Under the pieces are notes generated by a model that was given only the letters and a program-made list of their open reading frames with translations, searched no databases and had not been told where the DNA came from. DNA of 45,515 nt from the NCBI GenBank assembly GCA_013288805.1, contig JABDBE010000020.1:1-45515 (forward strand), in the 5' to 3' direction. Source of the stretch: Acidobacteriota bacterium (lineage in GTDB: Bacteria > Acidobacteriota > Terriglobia > Terriglobales > Acidobacteriaceae). Below are positions 15,642 to 25,288 of the stretch, piece by piece (within the stretch, counting starts at the first letter, position 1; every line of letters begins with the position of its first letter). A program made the translations under genes and the position numbers.

Positions 15642-17018
15642 ATGAAGCGCCTGAAACCTCGCTTCAACCTGATCGGACTGCTGGCAGTTGCGATATTCGT
15701 TTGGATGTCCGTTGGCACCGCATGGGCAGCCGCGTCAAAATACCAGGTGGCCTATCGCTTCCAGGGAGGACGCGACGGAGCCTACCCCTTCGCCGGATTG
15801 GTTGCAGACAAAAACGGCAATCTGTACGGCACCACCTATTCTGGCGGCCGAGATTCCGGGTTGTGCCAAGCGGACTCAGGATGCGGAACCGTTATTCAGC
15901 TCAGGCCACCGTCCACTCGAGGTGGTAGCTGGAGGGAAAGCGTCATCTACAGGTTCGGTCCTTTTGCCCATCCGGCAGCGAGTCTGGCCATCGATAAAGC
16001 GGGAAACCTCTATGGCACTACTGCGTATGCAGGTCAGTCCGACAATGGGACGGTATTCGAATTGAAACGGCCGACTACTCTGGGCGGTGTGTGGACCAAG
16101 TTAACTCTCTACAGTTTCGCTGGCGGCAACGATGGCGCAACTCCAGTATCGAGTCTGGTCTTTGACCAAGCGGGAAACATTTATGGAACCACAGAGTTCG
16201 GTGGTGGTGGACCATGCACAGTCTTCCAAAAGGGGCAGGGTTGCGGGACCGTGTTTGAATTGACACCTCCGACCAGGTTGGGCGGCGCGTGGAAGGAGTC
16301 CGTCCTGTATAGCTTCATCCCAGCAAACGACTACCCGCTCGCCGGCTTAGTTTTCGATCTGCAGGGGAATCTTTATGGCACAACGGCCGGGGATCAAACC
16401 GCCAGTTTCGGCACGGTGTTCGAGCTGGCGCCGTCATCCAAAAGAGGCAGTTCCTGGACGCAAACTACGCTTTACAACTTTGGATCTGTCCAGAACGACG
16501 GAAACACGCCGCGAGGCGGGTTGATTGTCGACCAAAAGGGCAATCTATATGGCACTACTACCGGCGGCGGCAGCGAGAATGCCACCCAGTGCGACGGTCT
16601 GTCGTATTCCGGCTTTGGTACCGTGTTCGAATTGGAGCGACCGACTGTCCCGGAGAGTGGTTGGAAGGAAAAACTACTTTACAGCTTCCGCGGCGGTCGT
16701 GACGGCGCTTGCCCGGCAGCCGCACTGGTCTCGGACGGTACTGGCAAGTTTTACGCTACTGCTGCGTCCGGCGGGTCACAGTCTGGCGTATGTGCGGAGA
16801 TTGGCGGGTGTGGCACGCTTTTCGAACTAAAATTATCTACCGGAGGATCATGGAGCGAGATCACGCTCCACGAGTTTGAGGCTGGCGACGACGGTCTTGA
16901 ACCTCTCAGTGCCTTAATTCTTGGCAAAGGGGGGCTACTGTTCGGCACTACTGCTGGCGGTGGTGGGACATGCCAATTTCTCACCCCCTGCGGAACGGTG
17001 TTCAGCGTGATTCCGTAG
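15642..17018 (+). CDS. GloVer-repeat secreted protein
   Basis: The protein has 458 residues. The ATG at 15642 has GGAGG 6 bases upstream and begins a signal peptide (FNLIGLLAVAIFVWMSVGTAWA). The mature protein is built from seven tandem units of the form G/SL-V-x-D-x-x-GNLYGTT ... GG ... GTVFEL, the GloVer repeat (choice-of-anchor tandem repeat family). The last two units are diverged (GKFYATAAS and GLLFGTTAG). Such repeats probably form a beta-propeller-like surface protein. It sits between the metallohydrolase and the second ATP-grasp-like gene; an extracellular protein in the middle of a biosynthetic set may be an unrelated neighbour. Confidence 0.9.
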   Translation: MKRLKPRFNLIGLLAVAIFVWMSVGTAWAAASKYQVAYRFQGGRDGAYPFAGLVADKNGNLYGTTYSGGRDSGLCQADSGCGTVIQLRPPSTRGGSWRESVIYRFGPFAHPAASLAIDKAGNLYGTTAYAGQSDNGTVFELKRPTTLGGVWTKLTLYSFAGGNDGATPVSSLVFDQAGNIYGTTEFGGGGPCTVFQKGQGCGTVFELTPPTRLGGAWKESVLYSFIPANDYPLAGLVFDLQGNLYGTTAGDQTASFGTVFELAPSSKRGSSWTQTTLYNFGSVQNDGNTPRGGLIVDQKGNLYGTTTGGGSENATQCDGLSYSGFGTVFELERPTVPESGWKEKLLYSFRGGRDGACPAAALVSDGTGKFYATAASGGSQSGVCAEIGGCGTLFELKLSTGGSWSEITLHEFEAGDDGLEPLSALILGKGGLLFGTTAGGGGTCQFLTPCGTVFSVIP

Positions 17019-17082
17019 GGATGTCTCGGGAGTCACGTCCCGTGCGATGGCTGGAGCCGCGTCACCTGCATTAACGTAGAAT

Positions 17083-18303
17083 ATGGGTGGCACGATTGTC
17101 GGTCATGTCCTGTACCTCATGATTCCTGCGCTGCGAGAGCAGTTCAATTCGAATTTCACGCCGGAGAAATACCAGGCCTTCCTGAAGTTGATGGAAGAAC
17201 GCTGTGGTGCTCCAGTCAAGTTCCAGGTTTCCGAAACGCCTTGCTTCTTTCCCAAGCCTCTGCTGGACCAGATGTCGCAGTATGGCAAAGAGCTGATCCA
17301 GCAACTCGGCGGATTGGAATACCGGAAAGCCTCGTTCGATGCGATTCCTCCTGATTTCAACGTTCCCCGCGAAGCGCCGCACCCCATGTTCATTCAAGTG
17401 GATTTCGGATTGGTGCGCGACGCGGCAGGCAAGCTGCAATCCAAGTTGGTTGAGTTACAGGGCTTCCCTTCTCTCTACGCGTATCAGGCCATGCTTTCGC
17501 AAATCTACATGGAGGCCTTTGAACTCGACGAAAACCTGAAGTATCTCTTGAGCGGACTGGACTGGGAGAGATACAAGAAGCTGCTGCGGCGCGCCATCCT
17601 GGCTGATCAGGATCCGCAGAATGTGATTCTGATGGAGATTGATCCCAGTCATCAAAAGACGCTGCCGGATTTTCTGCTCACAGAAAAACTGCTTGGCATC
17701 CCCACTGTCGACATAACCACGATTGAGAAGAGAGGCAAGGAACTGTTTTATGATCGCGGAGGCCAGCGCACTCCGATTCGGCGGATTTACAACCGGGCCA
17801 TCGTGGATGAACTGGTACGCAAGAAGCTCAGACTTTCTTTTAACTTCACCGATGACCTCGATGTCGAATGGGCCGGACATCCCAACTGGTATTTCCGCAT
17901 GAGCAAGTTTTCCCTGCCTTTCCTGAAGCACGACTGCGTGCCCAAGACATCTTTTCTTGATCGCGTGGAACCGCTGCCCAACGATCTGGAAAACTACGTG
18001 GTTAAGCCCCTGTTTTCCTTCGCCGGATTAGGTGTCATTCTCAATCCCACAAAAGAAGACCTGGCGAACATCCCAAAGACGAAACGCTCACAATACATTC
18101 TGCAGGAGCGAATGCACTTTGAGCCGGTCATCGAGACCCCCATGGGCGGGACCAAGGCCGAAATCCGCATCATGTACATCTGGCTGGACGAACTTCTGCC
18201 GGTCATGACCATCATTCGTATGGGCCGTGGGTTGATGATGGGCGTGGATCACAACAAGAACATGCAATGGGTTGGCTCGTCGGCTGGGTTTTATACGGAG
18301 TGA
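17083..18303 (+). CDS. Divergent ATP-grasp-like ligase, possibly permuted
   Basis: The protein has 406 residues with no signal peptide. Near the C-terminus is ENYVVKPLFSFAGLGVIL (303-320), matching the ATP-binding Lys/Gly-rich loop of ATP-grasp enzymes, followed by YILQERM (338-344) and KAEIRIMYIW (358-367). The acidic metal-binding segment normally found after these is not evident at the C-terminus. Instead LVELQGFPSL (122-131) after a beta hairpin near the N-terminus resembles the VEIN segment of eukaryotic glutathione synthetase, which has the permuted order. I infer a permuted ATP-grasp ligase. The gene starts 64 bases after the GloVer gene. No defined family name can be given; a structure prediction would be decisive. 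Confidence 0.65.
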   Translation: MGGTIVGHVLYLMIPALREQFNSNFTPEKYQAFLKLMEERCGAPVKFQVSETPCFFPKPLLDQMSQYGKELIQQLGGLEYRKASFDAIPPDFNVPREAPHPMFIQVDFGLVRDAAGKLQSKLVELQGFPSLYAYQAMLSQIYMEAFELDENLKYLLSGLDWERYKKLLRRAILADQDPQNVILMEIDPSHQKTLPDFLLTEKLLGIPTVDITTIEKRGKELFYDRGGQRTPIRRIYNRAIVDELVRKKLRLSFNFTDDLDVEWAGHPNWYFRMSKFSLPFLKHDCVPKTSFLDRVEPLPNDLENYVVKPLFSFAGLGVILNPTKEDLANIPKTKRSQYILQERMHFEPVIETPMGGTKAEIRIMYIWLDELLPVMTIIRMGRGLMMGVDHNKNMQWVGSSAGFYTE

Positions 18304-18377
18304 TGGGTAAACCCCCACGCAGTGGTTGACCTAAGTCTCGGCGCAGCCTAACATAGCCGCGAACGGCGGTTCGCCCG

Positions 18378-20783
18378 ATGGTTGGCCAGACAGTCTCCCA
18401 CTATCGCATCCTGGGTAAAATCGGCGGTGGAGGCATGGGCGTTGTCTATGAGGCGGAAGACGTGCGCCTCGGCCGTCACGTTGCCTTGAAGTTCGTTCCC
18501 GACAATCTCCTGGGTGATCGGAAGTCTCTGGACCGCTTCGAGCGCGAAGCCCGCGCTGCGTCCCGACTGAATCATCCAAACGTCTGCACCATCCACGAAA
18601 TCGACGATAACGGCGGCCATCCCTTCATCGTGATGGAGAGGCTGGAGGGCGAAAGCCTGAAGCAGCGTATCCACGGGAAACCGCTGGAATTTGAAGAACT
18701 TCTCGACATTGCTGTGCAGGTGGCGGAGGCGCTGGAGGCGTTTCACTCCAAGGGGATCATTCACCGCGACATCAAACCTGCCAACTTATTCATCACTACG
18801 AGCGGGCAGGTGAAGATTCTGGACTTTGGGTTGGCCAAGTTGTCCCGCGACCAGGGCGTGGCTGCGTCCGAGGACACCCCGTACGAGGATTCGCTTACTG
18901 CAGTCGGAGTCGTGCCAGGGACTGCGGTTTACATGTCGCCGGAACAGGCGCGCAGCGAAGAACTCGACCCCCGAAGCGATCTTTTTTCTTTTGGCATCGT
19001 GCTCTACGAAATGGCCACGGGGAAAAAGCCGTTTCAGGGAGCGAATGTCGTCACCACGCTGGATGCGATGCTGCATCAGAAGCCGGTCGCGCCGCGCACG
19101 CTGAATCCCGCTCTCCCCCCGCAGATCGAAGGCATCATCGGGAAGGCAATGGAAAAGGATCGGGACAAGCGGTACGCGAGCGCCGTCCAGATGAAAACCG
19201 ACCTGCAGCGCCTGAAGAAACAAACGGAATCAGGATCGGTTAGAACAAATTCGCGGGAAGCCGCCCTGCGCGTGGCCACGAATGCGTTCCAAACTTCCAA
19301 TGCGTGGCAGAAGTATTTGCTGCTCGGGTTGTCCGGCCTATTGATCGCGGTGTTGGCCGCCGTGGGCACCTGGTGGTTCAAGCACCGCAGCACGATCGCG
19401 AGTCCCGGCGCGAATGCGATCGCGGTGCTTCCCCTGCAGAACTTGAATGGCGACTTCAGTGTCGACTACTTGCGTTTTGCATTAGCTGACGAAATTTCCA
19501 ACGTGCTGACCCACAGCCGGACGTTGGACGTGCGACCTTCCGGGGTCACGCGCAAATATACGAGTCCGGACATCGACCCACAAAAGGTAGGACGCGAACT
19601 GCACGTTGGCAATGTCCTGACTGGGCATTTCTTGCGGCAAGGGGACCATCTGCTCGTGACCCTTGAAGCCACGGAAACCAAGGGTAACAAAATGTTGTGG
19701 CAGACGAATTTCACCGCGTCGAGCGAGGACTTGCTCGCCCTGCAGTCGCAGCTTGCCAATCAGCTCCGCCAAGGGTTACTGCCAACTCTGGGCGCGGCCG
19801 GAAATTACCTCGATACTGGGACACGTCCGAAGAACCAGGAGGCTTACGACCTTTATCTGCATAGCCTCGCTCTCCCCCATGATGCCGGCCCAAACAAAGA
19901 TGCGATCGCAGTGCTGGAGCACGTCGTGGAAATGGATCCGAACTATGCTCCTGCCTGGGAGGAACTCGGAGTTCGCAGTTATTATGATGCCGACTATTCC
20001 AATGGTGGAGAGGAGATGTTCCAGCGTTCCAATAAAGCTTCGGAACGCGCTATCGCGCTTGATCCTAATCGGATCGTGGCGGCGGGCCAGTTGATTACTA
20101 ACCGCGTGGAGCGGGGCGAGTTGACCAAAGCGTATGAGGCGGCGCAGGCGCTGGTCAAGAGCCGTCCGGAGAGCGGTCAGGCTCATTTCACGCTGGCTTT
20201 CGTGCTCCGCTATGCCGGGATGCAGGATGAAGCGGCACGCGAGTGCGATACGGCGATCGAGTTGTCTCCGGGAAACTATCAGTTCCGGTCGTGCGCCTGG
20301 GCTTTCATGGAATTGGGTCGGGAGCAACGCGCAAAGGACTTTGTCGATCTGGATGCCGGCTCGGAGTGGGCCAACTCGGCAATTCTCTCGGTTCTTATAC
20401 GCGAAGGTAAACTGGCCGAGGCACGCGAATCCGTAAAGAAGGTTTCGAACAATCCCCGCTATCATCGGGATCTGCTCGAGGCATGTTTGGGAATGCGCTC
20501 CCCCTCGGAGTTGGACAAAATCGCGACCGAGACGGAAACTTCCGTGTTGGCGGAACCTGATCCCGAGCCGTGGTACTACGAAGGAACCATCATGGCATTC
20601 TGCGGAAAGCCTGCTATAGCCCTGCATATGCTCACAGCAGCGGTAGAACAGAACTATTGCTCCTACTCGGCTCTGCTGTCCGATCCGCTGCTGGCAAACC
20701 TACGCAGCAGCAAAGATTTCGATGCGGTTCTGACCGCTGCCCACGAGTGCCAGGAAAGTGTGCGTAACCCGCAGGGGCAGTGA
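18378..20783 (+). CDS. Membrane-bound Ser/Thr protein kinase with TPR-like sensor region
   Basis: The protein has 801 residues. The kinase domain (about 9-280) is complete: glycine loop [11 protein letters not shown] (14-24), Lys38, HRDIKPAN (129-136), DFG (149-151) and YMSPEQA (185-191). One transmembrane helix (about 312-333) separates it from an extracytoplasmic part of about 465 residues. That part begins with a segment like the FlgO/TolB-type domain found in such kinases ([27 protein letters not shown]) and continues with helical TPR-like repeats ([32 protein letters not shown]). This architecture is common in Acidobacteriota. The signal sensed is unknown. It starts 74 bases after the permuted ligase and could regulate the nearby transport or ligase genes. 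Confidence 0.93.
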   Translation: MVGQTVSHYRILGKIGGGGMGVVYEAEDVRLGRHVALKFVPDNLLGDRKSLDRFEREARAASRLNHPNVCTIHEIDDNGGHPFIVMERLEGESLKQRIHGKPLEFEELLDIAVQVAEALEAFHSKGIIHRDIKPANLFITTSGQVKILDFGLAKLSRDQGVAASEDTPYEDSLTAVGVVPGTAVYMSPEQARSEELDPRSDLFSFGIVLYEMATGKKPFQGANVVTTLDAMLHQKPVAPRTLNPALPPQIEGIIGKAMEKDRDKRYASAVQMKTDLQRLKKQTESGSVRTNSREAALRVATNAFQTSNAWQKYLLLGLSGLLIAVLAAVGTWWFKHRSTIASPGANAIAVLPLQNLNGDFSVDYLRFALADEISNVLTHSRTLDVRPSGVTRKYTSPDIDPQKVGRELHVGNVLTGHFLRQGDHLLVTLEATETKGNKMLWQTNFTASSEDLLALQSQLANQLRQGLLPTLGAAGNYLDTGTRPKNQEAYDLYLHSLALPHDAGPNKDAIAVLEHVVEMDPNYAPAWEELGVRSYYDADYSNGGEEMFQRSNKASERAIALDPNRIVAAGQLITNRVERGELTKAYEAAQALVKSRPESGQAHFTLAFVLRYAGMQDEAARECDTAIELSPGNYQFRSCAWAFMELGREQRAKDFVDLDAGSEWANSAILSVLIREGKLAEARESVKKVSNNPRYHRDLLEACLGMRSPSELDKIATETETSVLAEPDPEPWYYEGTIMAFCGKPAIALHMLTAAVEQNYCSYSALLSDPLLANLRSSKDFDAVLTAAHECQESVRNPQGQ

Positions 20784-20904
20784 ATCAGGTAGGATTATTA
20801 ATGAGAGTTGCGCTACCCCTTTTGCTTCTACTCGATCTAATGACGAAGACACGATATCAGGAAAAATATTGGTTCCCGTCCGCAAGAAAAACAATCCTTT
20901 ACCT

Positions 20905-23760
20905 ATGACCGATGATGACCGTGGGGTCTGGCACCGACGAGTTCGGCCCAGGTCGATACAGTTTCTTTTGGCTTTATTCTTAATTCTGTTGGGGACCGTC
21001 GCTGCGCTTTGGCAAACCACGCCACATCCGGCAGACCCAACCGCCCCCCGTTTTGTAGATCCCTTACCTCAAGATACTGGTGCTGCTGGCTTGCAGGAAA
21101 CGCTGTTGCGGCTGCGGACAACTGCGCGCCTGATGCAAACCGTGGCCCACCCCGACGACGAAGATGGCGGCATGTTGACCCTGGAGTCGCGTGGGAAGGG
21201 TGCAACGGTTTTGCTGCTGACTCTGAATCGTGGCGAAGGCGGACAGAACAAGGTTGGCAGTAATTTGTTCGACGTCCTTGGGGTTTTGCGTACGCTTGAA
21301 CTGCTCGGAGCCGACCGCTATTACGGGGTCCAGCAGCGTTTTACCCGGGTCGCGGATTTTGGCTTCTCCAAAAATGCTGATGAAACATTTCAGAAGTGGC
21401 AAGGTCACGATATCGCGCTCGGCGACATGGTGCGGGTGATTCGTACCTTTCGGCCTGACGTTTTGGTCGCCCGCTTTTCAGGCACCGATCGTGACGGACA
21501 TGGTCATCACCAGGCTTCGTCTATCCTTACGCGCGAGGCGTTCCGCGCGGCGGCCGATCCAAAGCGGTTTCCCGAACAGATCAACGAAGGCTTGCTGCCG
21601 TGGCAGGCGAAGAAACTTTACATCGGGAATGTATGTGGGTTTGGGGCCCAGACTTGTCCGTCGGAAAACTACACAGTCAGGCTGAATACAGGAGAGCCGA
21701 ATCCTAGTCTGGGCATGTCGTACGCCCAGTTCGCTGTGGAGGGATTACGGCATCAGCTTTCCCAAGGCGTGGGAGCGTTCTCTATTGATGACGGCCCTCG
21801 ATACACATATTACAAGCTGGTGGATTCGGTTCTGCCGTCTACAAGCGACAAAGATGGCCACGAGCAGGATTTATTTGACGGGATCGACACCAGTCTGCCG
21901 GGTTTAGCATCGCGATTGGGAGCGGAAGAATCGAAGGTGCCGTGGCTGCGTTCGGGACTGACAGAGGTTGCAAACCAAGTTCAGATTGCAACTCAAAGAA
22001 GCGAAAAAGATAAAAGCGATGCAGTGGGACCGCTGCTCATTGCATTGCAGAACCTCGATTCTGTCGTAAGCCGCGTGGACAGCAGTGAGATCACCATGGC
22101 GCTTAAGCAGGATTTATTACAGAGGCTTCGCGAAAAACAGCAGCAGACGCAGAAAGCGATAAACCTTGCGCTGGGCGTTTCCCTGGAAGCAACGGTCGCT
22201 CCTCCAGGTGCGGGGACGGGTTGGCCGAAGGAGAATGATGCGCTCACCGCCGTTTCTCCCGGCCAAAAGTTCCTGGTGAGGTTCAAATTTCACAATGGCT
22301 CAAAGTACAAGCTCGTCCTAGACGGCATAAAGCTCGATGCTCCTCAGGGATGGGCAAAGCAGATCGACAAAGAAATTGTGCTCGCTGTCGCCCCGGGCGC
22401 GGATCAGTATGCGAATTTCGTTGTGCAAATTCCCACCGATGCTGCCAACGGCAATTTTTATACGCGTCCTTATTGGCATCGAACCGACCCGGAAACGGAA
22501 AGTATCAATACGATCGACGACGAACGCTACGTCACCCTGGCGTTCCCGCCGCTTCCCTTCCATGCGACTGTCGAGTATCACACGCATCACTCGGCGCACG
22601 ATCTCACCCTTTTCGGAGGAACGCATGAACTGGGAGGTTCAAACGGACCCGAGGCGGCGATTTCAACTCCGGTGGTAACGCCTTTCGTAGATGACAAAGG
22701 CGAGCAGCGGACACAGCCACTTGCGATCGTCCCCGCATTTTCCGTCATGCTGGAACCGGGGCAACAAGTGATTCCGACGGAAGGCGATGGCGACAAGCAC
22801 GTGAAAGTTGGAGTTTCGAGCAATTTGTCGGGTGCTCTCAAAGGCACGCTTCATCTGGAAGCCCCGGCAGGCTGGGGCGTCGATCCCACACAAATAACGA
22901 TGGAGTTCCGCAAGCGCGGGGAGAAGCAAGAAGTCGAGTTCAAAATATCGCCGGCTAGCCTGAAAGAAGGACGAGCGGCGATCCGAGCGGTTTTTGAGTC
23001 GGGCGGAGTGAATTACAGTGAGGGTTATAGTCTCGTGACTCGGGAGGATCTCGACAGCTTTTACTATTATCAGCCCGCGCTGCAGCGGGTCAGCATCGTC
23101 GATGTGAAGGCGCCCAAGGACTTGAAAGTCGGCTACATCCTGGGTGCGGGCGACGATATTCCTGCTGTGCTTGGAGAGCTTGGAATGAAGGTTTCTATGA
23201 TTCCGGCCGACAAAGTCGCCAGCGAGGACCTGAGCCAGTACCAGACGATTGTTCTGGGAATCCGCGCCTACGATACTCAAAAGGATCTCGCGGCTAACAA
23301 TAAAAAGCTGCTCGATTTCGTCTACAACGGTGGGACATTGGTCGCGCAATACAACACGGGCGTCGCCGATTTCAACAAAGGGAAATTTACGCCTTATCCC
23401 GCGCAACTCAGCCGAGCAAGGGTTTCGGTCGAAGAGGCTCCGGTAGAGATTCTGGCTCCGGACGATGGCATCTTTCACTTCCCCAACCAGATCACGCAGC
23501 ACGACTTCGACGGATGGGTGCAGGAGCGCGGGTTGTATTTCATGGATCAGTGGGACAGCAATTTCAAGCCGCTGCTGGCTTGCCACGATCCCGGAGAGCC
23601 GCCGCAAAAGGGCGGCTTGTTGCGCGCGCAATACGGCAAGGGAACATATATCTACACGGGATACGCTTTCTTTCGCCAGTTACCGGCGGGAGTGCCGGGA
23701 GCGATCCGGCTTTATGTGAACTTGTTGAGTGCGGGACATGAGAAGCAATCCGTTCAATAA
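20905..23760 (+). CDS. Large PIG-L family deacetylase-like protein
   Basis: The protein has 951 residues from the ATG at 20905. A GTG at 20758 overlapping the kinase is also in frame but lacks a spaced ribosome binding site. An N-terminal hydrophobic helix (about 19-36) after an Arg-rich stretch suggests export or membrane anchoring. The PIG-L domain has AHPDDE at 81-86 and DRDGHGHHQ at 195-203, the zinc-binding set of LmbE/PIG-L N-acetylglucosamine deacetylases. The remaining roughly 650 residues include beta-sandwich regions (NEW3-like) and a C-terminal glutaminase-like fold (VGYILGAGDDIPAVLGELG). This long extracytoplasmic form occurs in Bacteroidota and Acidobacteriota. The substrate is probably a glycan or glycoconjugate, but this is inference. 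Confidence 0.88.
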   Translation: MTDDDRGVWHRRVRPRSIQFLLALFLILLGTVAALWQTTPHPADPTAPRFVDPLPQDTGAAGLQETLLRLRTTARLMQTVAHPDDEDGGMLTLESRGKGATVLLLTLNRGEGGQNKVGSNLFDVLGVLRTLELLGADRYYGVQQRFTRVADFGFSKNADETFQKWQGHDIALGDMVRVIRTFRPDVLVARFSGTDRDGHGHHQASSILTREAFRAAADPKRFPEQINEGLLPWQAKKLYIGNVCGFGAQTCPSENYTVRLNTGEPNPSLGMSYAQFAVEGLRHQLSQGVGAFSIDDGPRYTYYKLVDSVLPSTSDKDGHEQDLFDGIDTSLPGLASRLGAEESKVPWLRSGLTEVANQVQIATQRSEKDKSDAVGPLLIALQNLDSVVSRVDSSEITMALKQDLLQRLREKQQQTQKAINLALGVSLEATVAPPGAGTGWPKENDALTAVSPGQKFLVRFKFHNGSKYKLVLDGIKLDAPQGWAKQIDKEIVLAVAPGADQYANFVVQIPTDAANGNFYTRPYWHRTDPETESINTIDDERYVTLAFPPLPFHATVEYHTHHSAHDLTLFGGTHELGGSNGPEAAISTPVVTPFVDDKGEQRTQPLAIVPAFSVMLEPGQQVIPTEGDGDKHVKVGVSSNLSGALKGTLHLEAPAGWGVDPTQITMEFRKRGEKQEVEFKISPASLKEGRAAIRAVFESGGVNYSEGYSLVTREDLDSFYYYQPALQRVSIVDVKAPKDLKVGYILGAGDDIPAVLGELGMKVSMIPADKVASEDLSQYQTIVLGIRAYDTQKDLAANNKKLLDFVYNGGTLVAQYNTGVADFNKGKFTPYPAQLSRARVSVEEAPVEILAPDDGIFHFPNQITQHDFDGWVQERGLYFMDQWDSNFKPLLACHDPGEPPQKGGLLRAQYGKGTYIYTGYAFFRQLPAGVPGAIRLYVNLLSAGHEKQSVQ

Positions 23761-23763
23761 CCC

Positions 23764-23798
23764 CAGTTCACAGTTTTCTGTTCGCAGTTCTCTGTTGT
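23764..23798. repeat. Tandem heptamer array (CNGTTNN x5)
   Basis: Five consecutive 7-base units, CAGTTCA CAGTTTT CTGTTCG CAGTTCT CTGTTGT, fill most of the 45-base gap between the PIG-L gene and the permease. All share C-N-G-T-T. This arrangement is not expected by chance in so short a gap. Confidence 0.7.
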
Positions 23799-23805
23799 TC
23801 GTCGA

Positions 23806-25287
23806 ATGCAGCCTGCATCTCAGTCCGGCCAGAATTCTCCGCAGCTGATTCGCGGCGTGGGACTAGGTAGCGCGACCGCGCTCAATATGATCGACATGAT
23901 CGGCGTGGGACCGTTCATCACCATCCCGCTGATCGTGAGCGCAATGGGCGGGCCGCAGGCGATGCTGGGCTGGATTCTGGGCGCGATCTTTGCCATGTGC
24001 GATGGCCTGGTTTGGGCGGAACTGGGTGCAGCCATGCCGCAGTCGGGCGGTTCTTATTATTATTTGCGCGAGATCTACGGTCCCAAAGGCCTTGGCCGGT
24101 TGATTTCGTTTCTCTTTGTCTGGCAACTTTCTTTCAGTGCGCCGCTCATTATCGCCTCGGGATCGATTGGCCTTGCAGGATACGCGTCCTATTTCTGGCC
24201 CAGGCTGGAAACGCAATATGTCGCTCGCCATTGGAGCTTGCCCTTGCCGCTGCTGGGAAGGTTACAACTACACTGGCTGGTTTCAGGAGCAACCTTTGTG
24301 GCGATCGGCACAGTTGCTCTGGCGGCGCTGCTTCTATATCGCAAGATCACAAGCATTGGATGGATCTCGAAGCTGCTCCTGGCCGGGGTGATCGGAACCA
24401 TGTCATGGATCATCGTTGCGGGACTCAGCCACTTCGATGCTTCGCGAGCTTTCAGTTTTCCGCCGGGCGCGTTCACCCTATCTCACAATTTCTTTCTGGG
24501 ACTGGGCTCGGCCATGCTGATCGCTACCTACGATTATTGGGGATATGGCAACGTCGCATTCCTCGGCGACGAAGTGAAGGAACCGGGGAAAACGATTCCT
24601 CGCGCGATACTGCTATCCATTTTTCTAGTGGCATGTCTATACGTGGTGATGAACATCAGCATCCTGGGCGTAGTGCCGTGGCAGGAGATGCAAGTTGGTC
24701 AAGACAATCGCGGTCTGTATGTTGTGTCTATTTTCATGCGAAAGATTTATGGGCCGTGGGCTGCGAATCTTGCCACTGGACTGGTCATGTGGACGGCATT
24801 CGCCTCGGTTTTTTCGGTGATGCTGGGATACTCGCGCGTACCCTACGCGGCCGCGCTTGATGGAAACTATTTCAAAGCCTTCGCCCGTTTGCATACGGAG
24901 GGACGGTTTCCGTACGTGTCTTTGCTCGCGCTGGCTGCGGGCGCGGCCCTGTTTTGTTTTCTATCGCTGGCGGATGTAATCGCAGGGCTCGTGGTCATCC
25001 GCATTATGCTGCAGTTTCTGTTGCAAGCGGTCGGCTTGATTGTTTTGCGCATCCGCCGGCCCGACCTACCACGGCCGTTCCGCATGTGGCTTTACCCGCT
25101 ACCCGCGTTGGCCGCATCGGTTGGATTTGTGTTCGTACTGATTTCGCGAACGAACTCGCTCACCCAGATTCGCTATGCCCTTCTGATCCTGATTAGCGGC
25201 GTAATCATTTATCTCCTGCGCGCCTGGCGTCACGGGGAGTGGCCGTTTGGAGAGTACGCACCCGCAACCAAGATTGCAGGCAACTAG
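23806..25287 (+). CDS. APC-family amino acid permease
   Basis: The protein has 493 residues with about 12 hydrophobic helices. The first helix carries GLGSATALNMIDMIGVGPFI, the helix-break region of the amino acid-polyamine-organocation superfamily, and MPQSGGSYYYLREIYGP follows as in related permeases. It probably imports amino acids or related amines across the inner membrane by coupling to a cation. The specificity is not readable. It starts 45 bases after the PIG-L gene, the gap being occupied by a heptamer array. Its stop codon lies one base before the ATG of the following MFS gene, so the two are probably co-translated. Confidence 0.92.
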   Translation: MQPASQSGQNSPQLIRGVGLGSATALNMIDMIGVGPFITIPLIVSAMGGPQAMLGWILGAIFAMCDGLVWAELGAAMPQSGGSYYYLREIYGPKGLGRLISFLFVWQLSFSAPLIIASGSIGLAGYASYFWPRLETQYVARHWSLPLPLLGRLQLHWLVSGATFVAIGTVALAALLLYRKITSIGWISKLLLAGVIGTMSWIIVAGLSHFDASRAFSFPPGAFTLSHNFFLGLGSAMLIATYDYWGYGNVAFLGDEVKEPGKTIPRAILLSIFLVACLYVVMNISILGVVPWQEMQVGQDNRGLYVVSIFMRKIYGPWAANLATGLVMWTAFASVFSVMLGYSRVPYAAALDGNYFKAFARLHTEGRFPYVSLLALAAGAALFCFLSLADVIAGLVVIRIMLQFLLQAVGLIVLRIRRPDLPRPFRMWLYPLPALAASVGFVFVLISRTNSLTQIRYALLILISGVIIYLLRAWRHGEWPFGEYAPATKIAGN

Positions 25288-25288
25288 C

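Noticed and set aside
17027-17042. CGGGA ... TCCCG hairpin after the GloVer gene as a terminator
   Set aside because: The stem is only 5 bp and no T-run follows, so the next gene may still be transcribed from the same message.
20905-23760. A bacillithiol/mycothiol pathway (PIG-L as BshB/MshB together with the DinB-like protein)
   Set aside because: The PIG-L protein is very large and membrane-anchored, no glycosyltransferase or BshC-like ligase is present, and the DinB-like protein is exported. The cytoplasmic thiol pathway does not fit.
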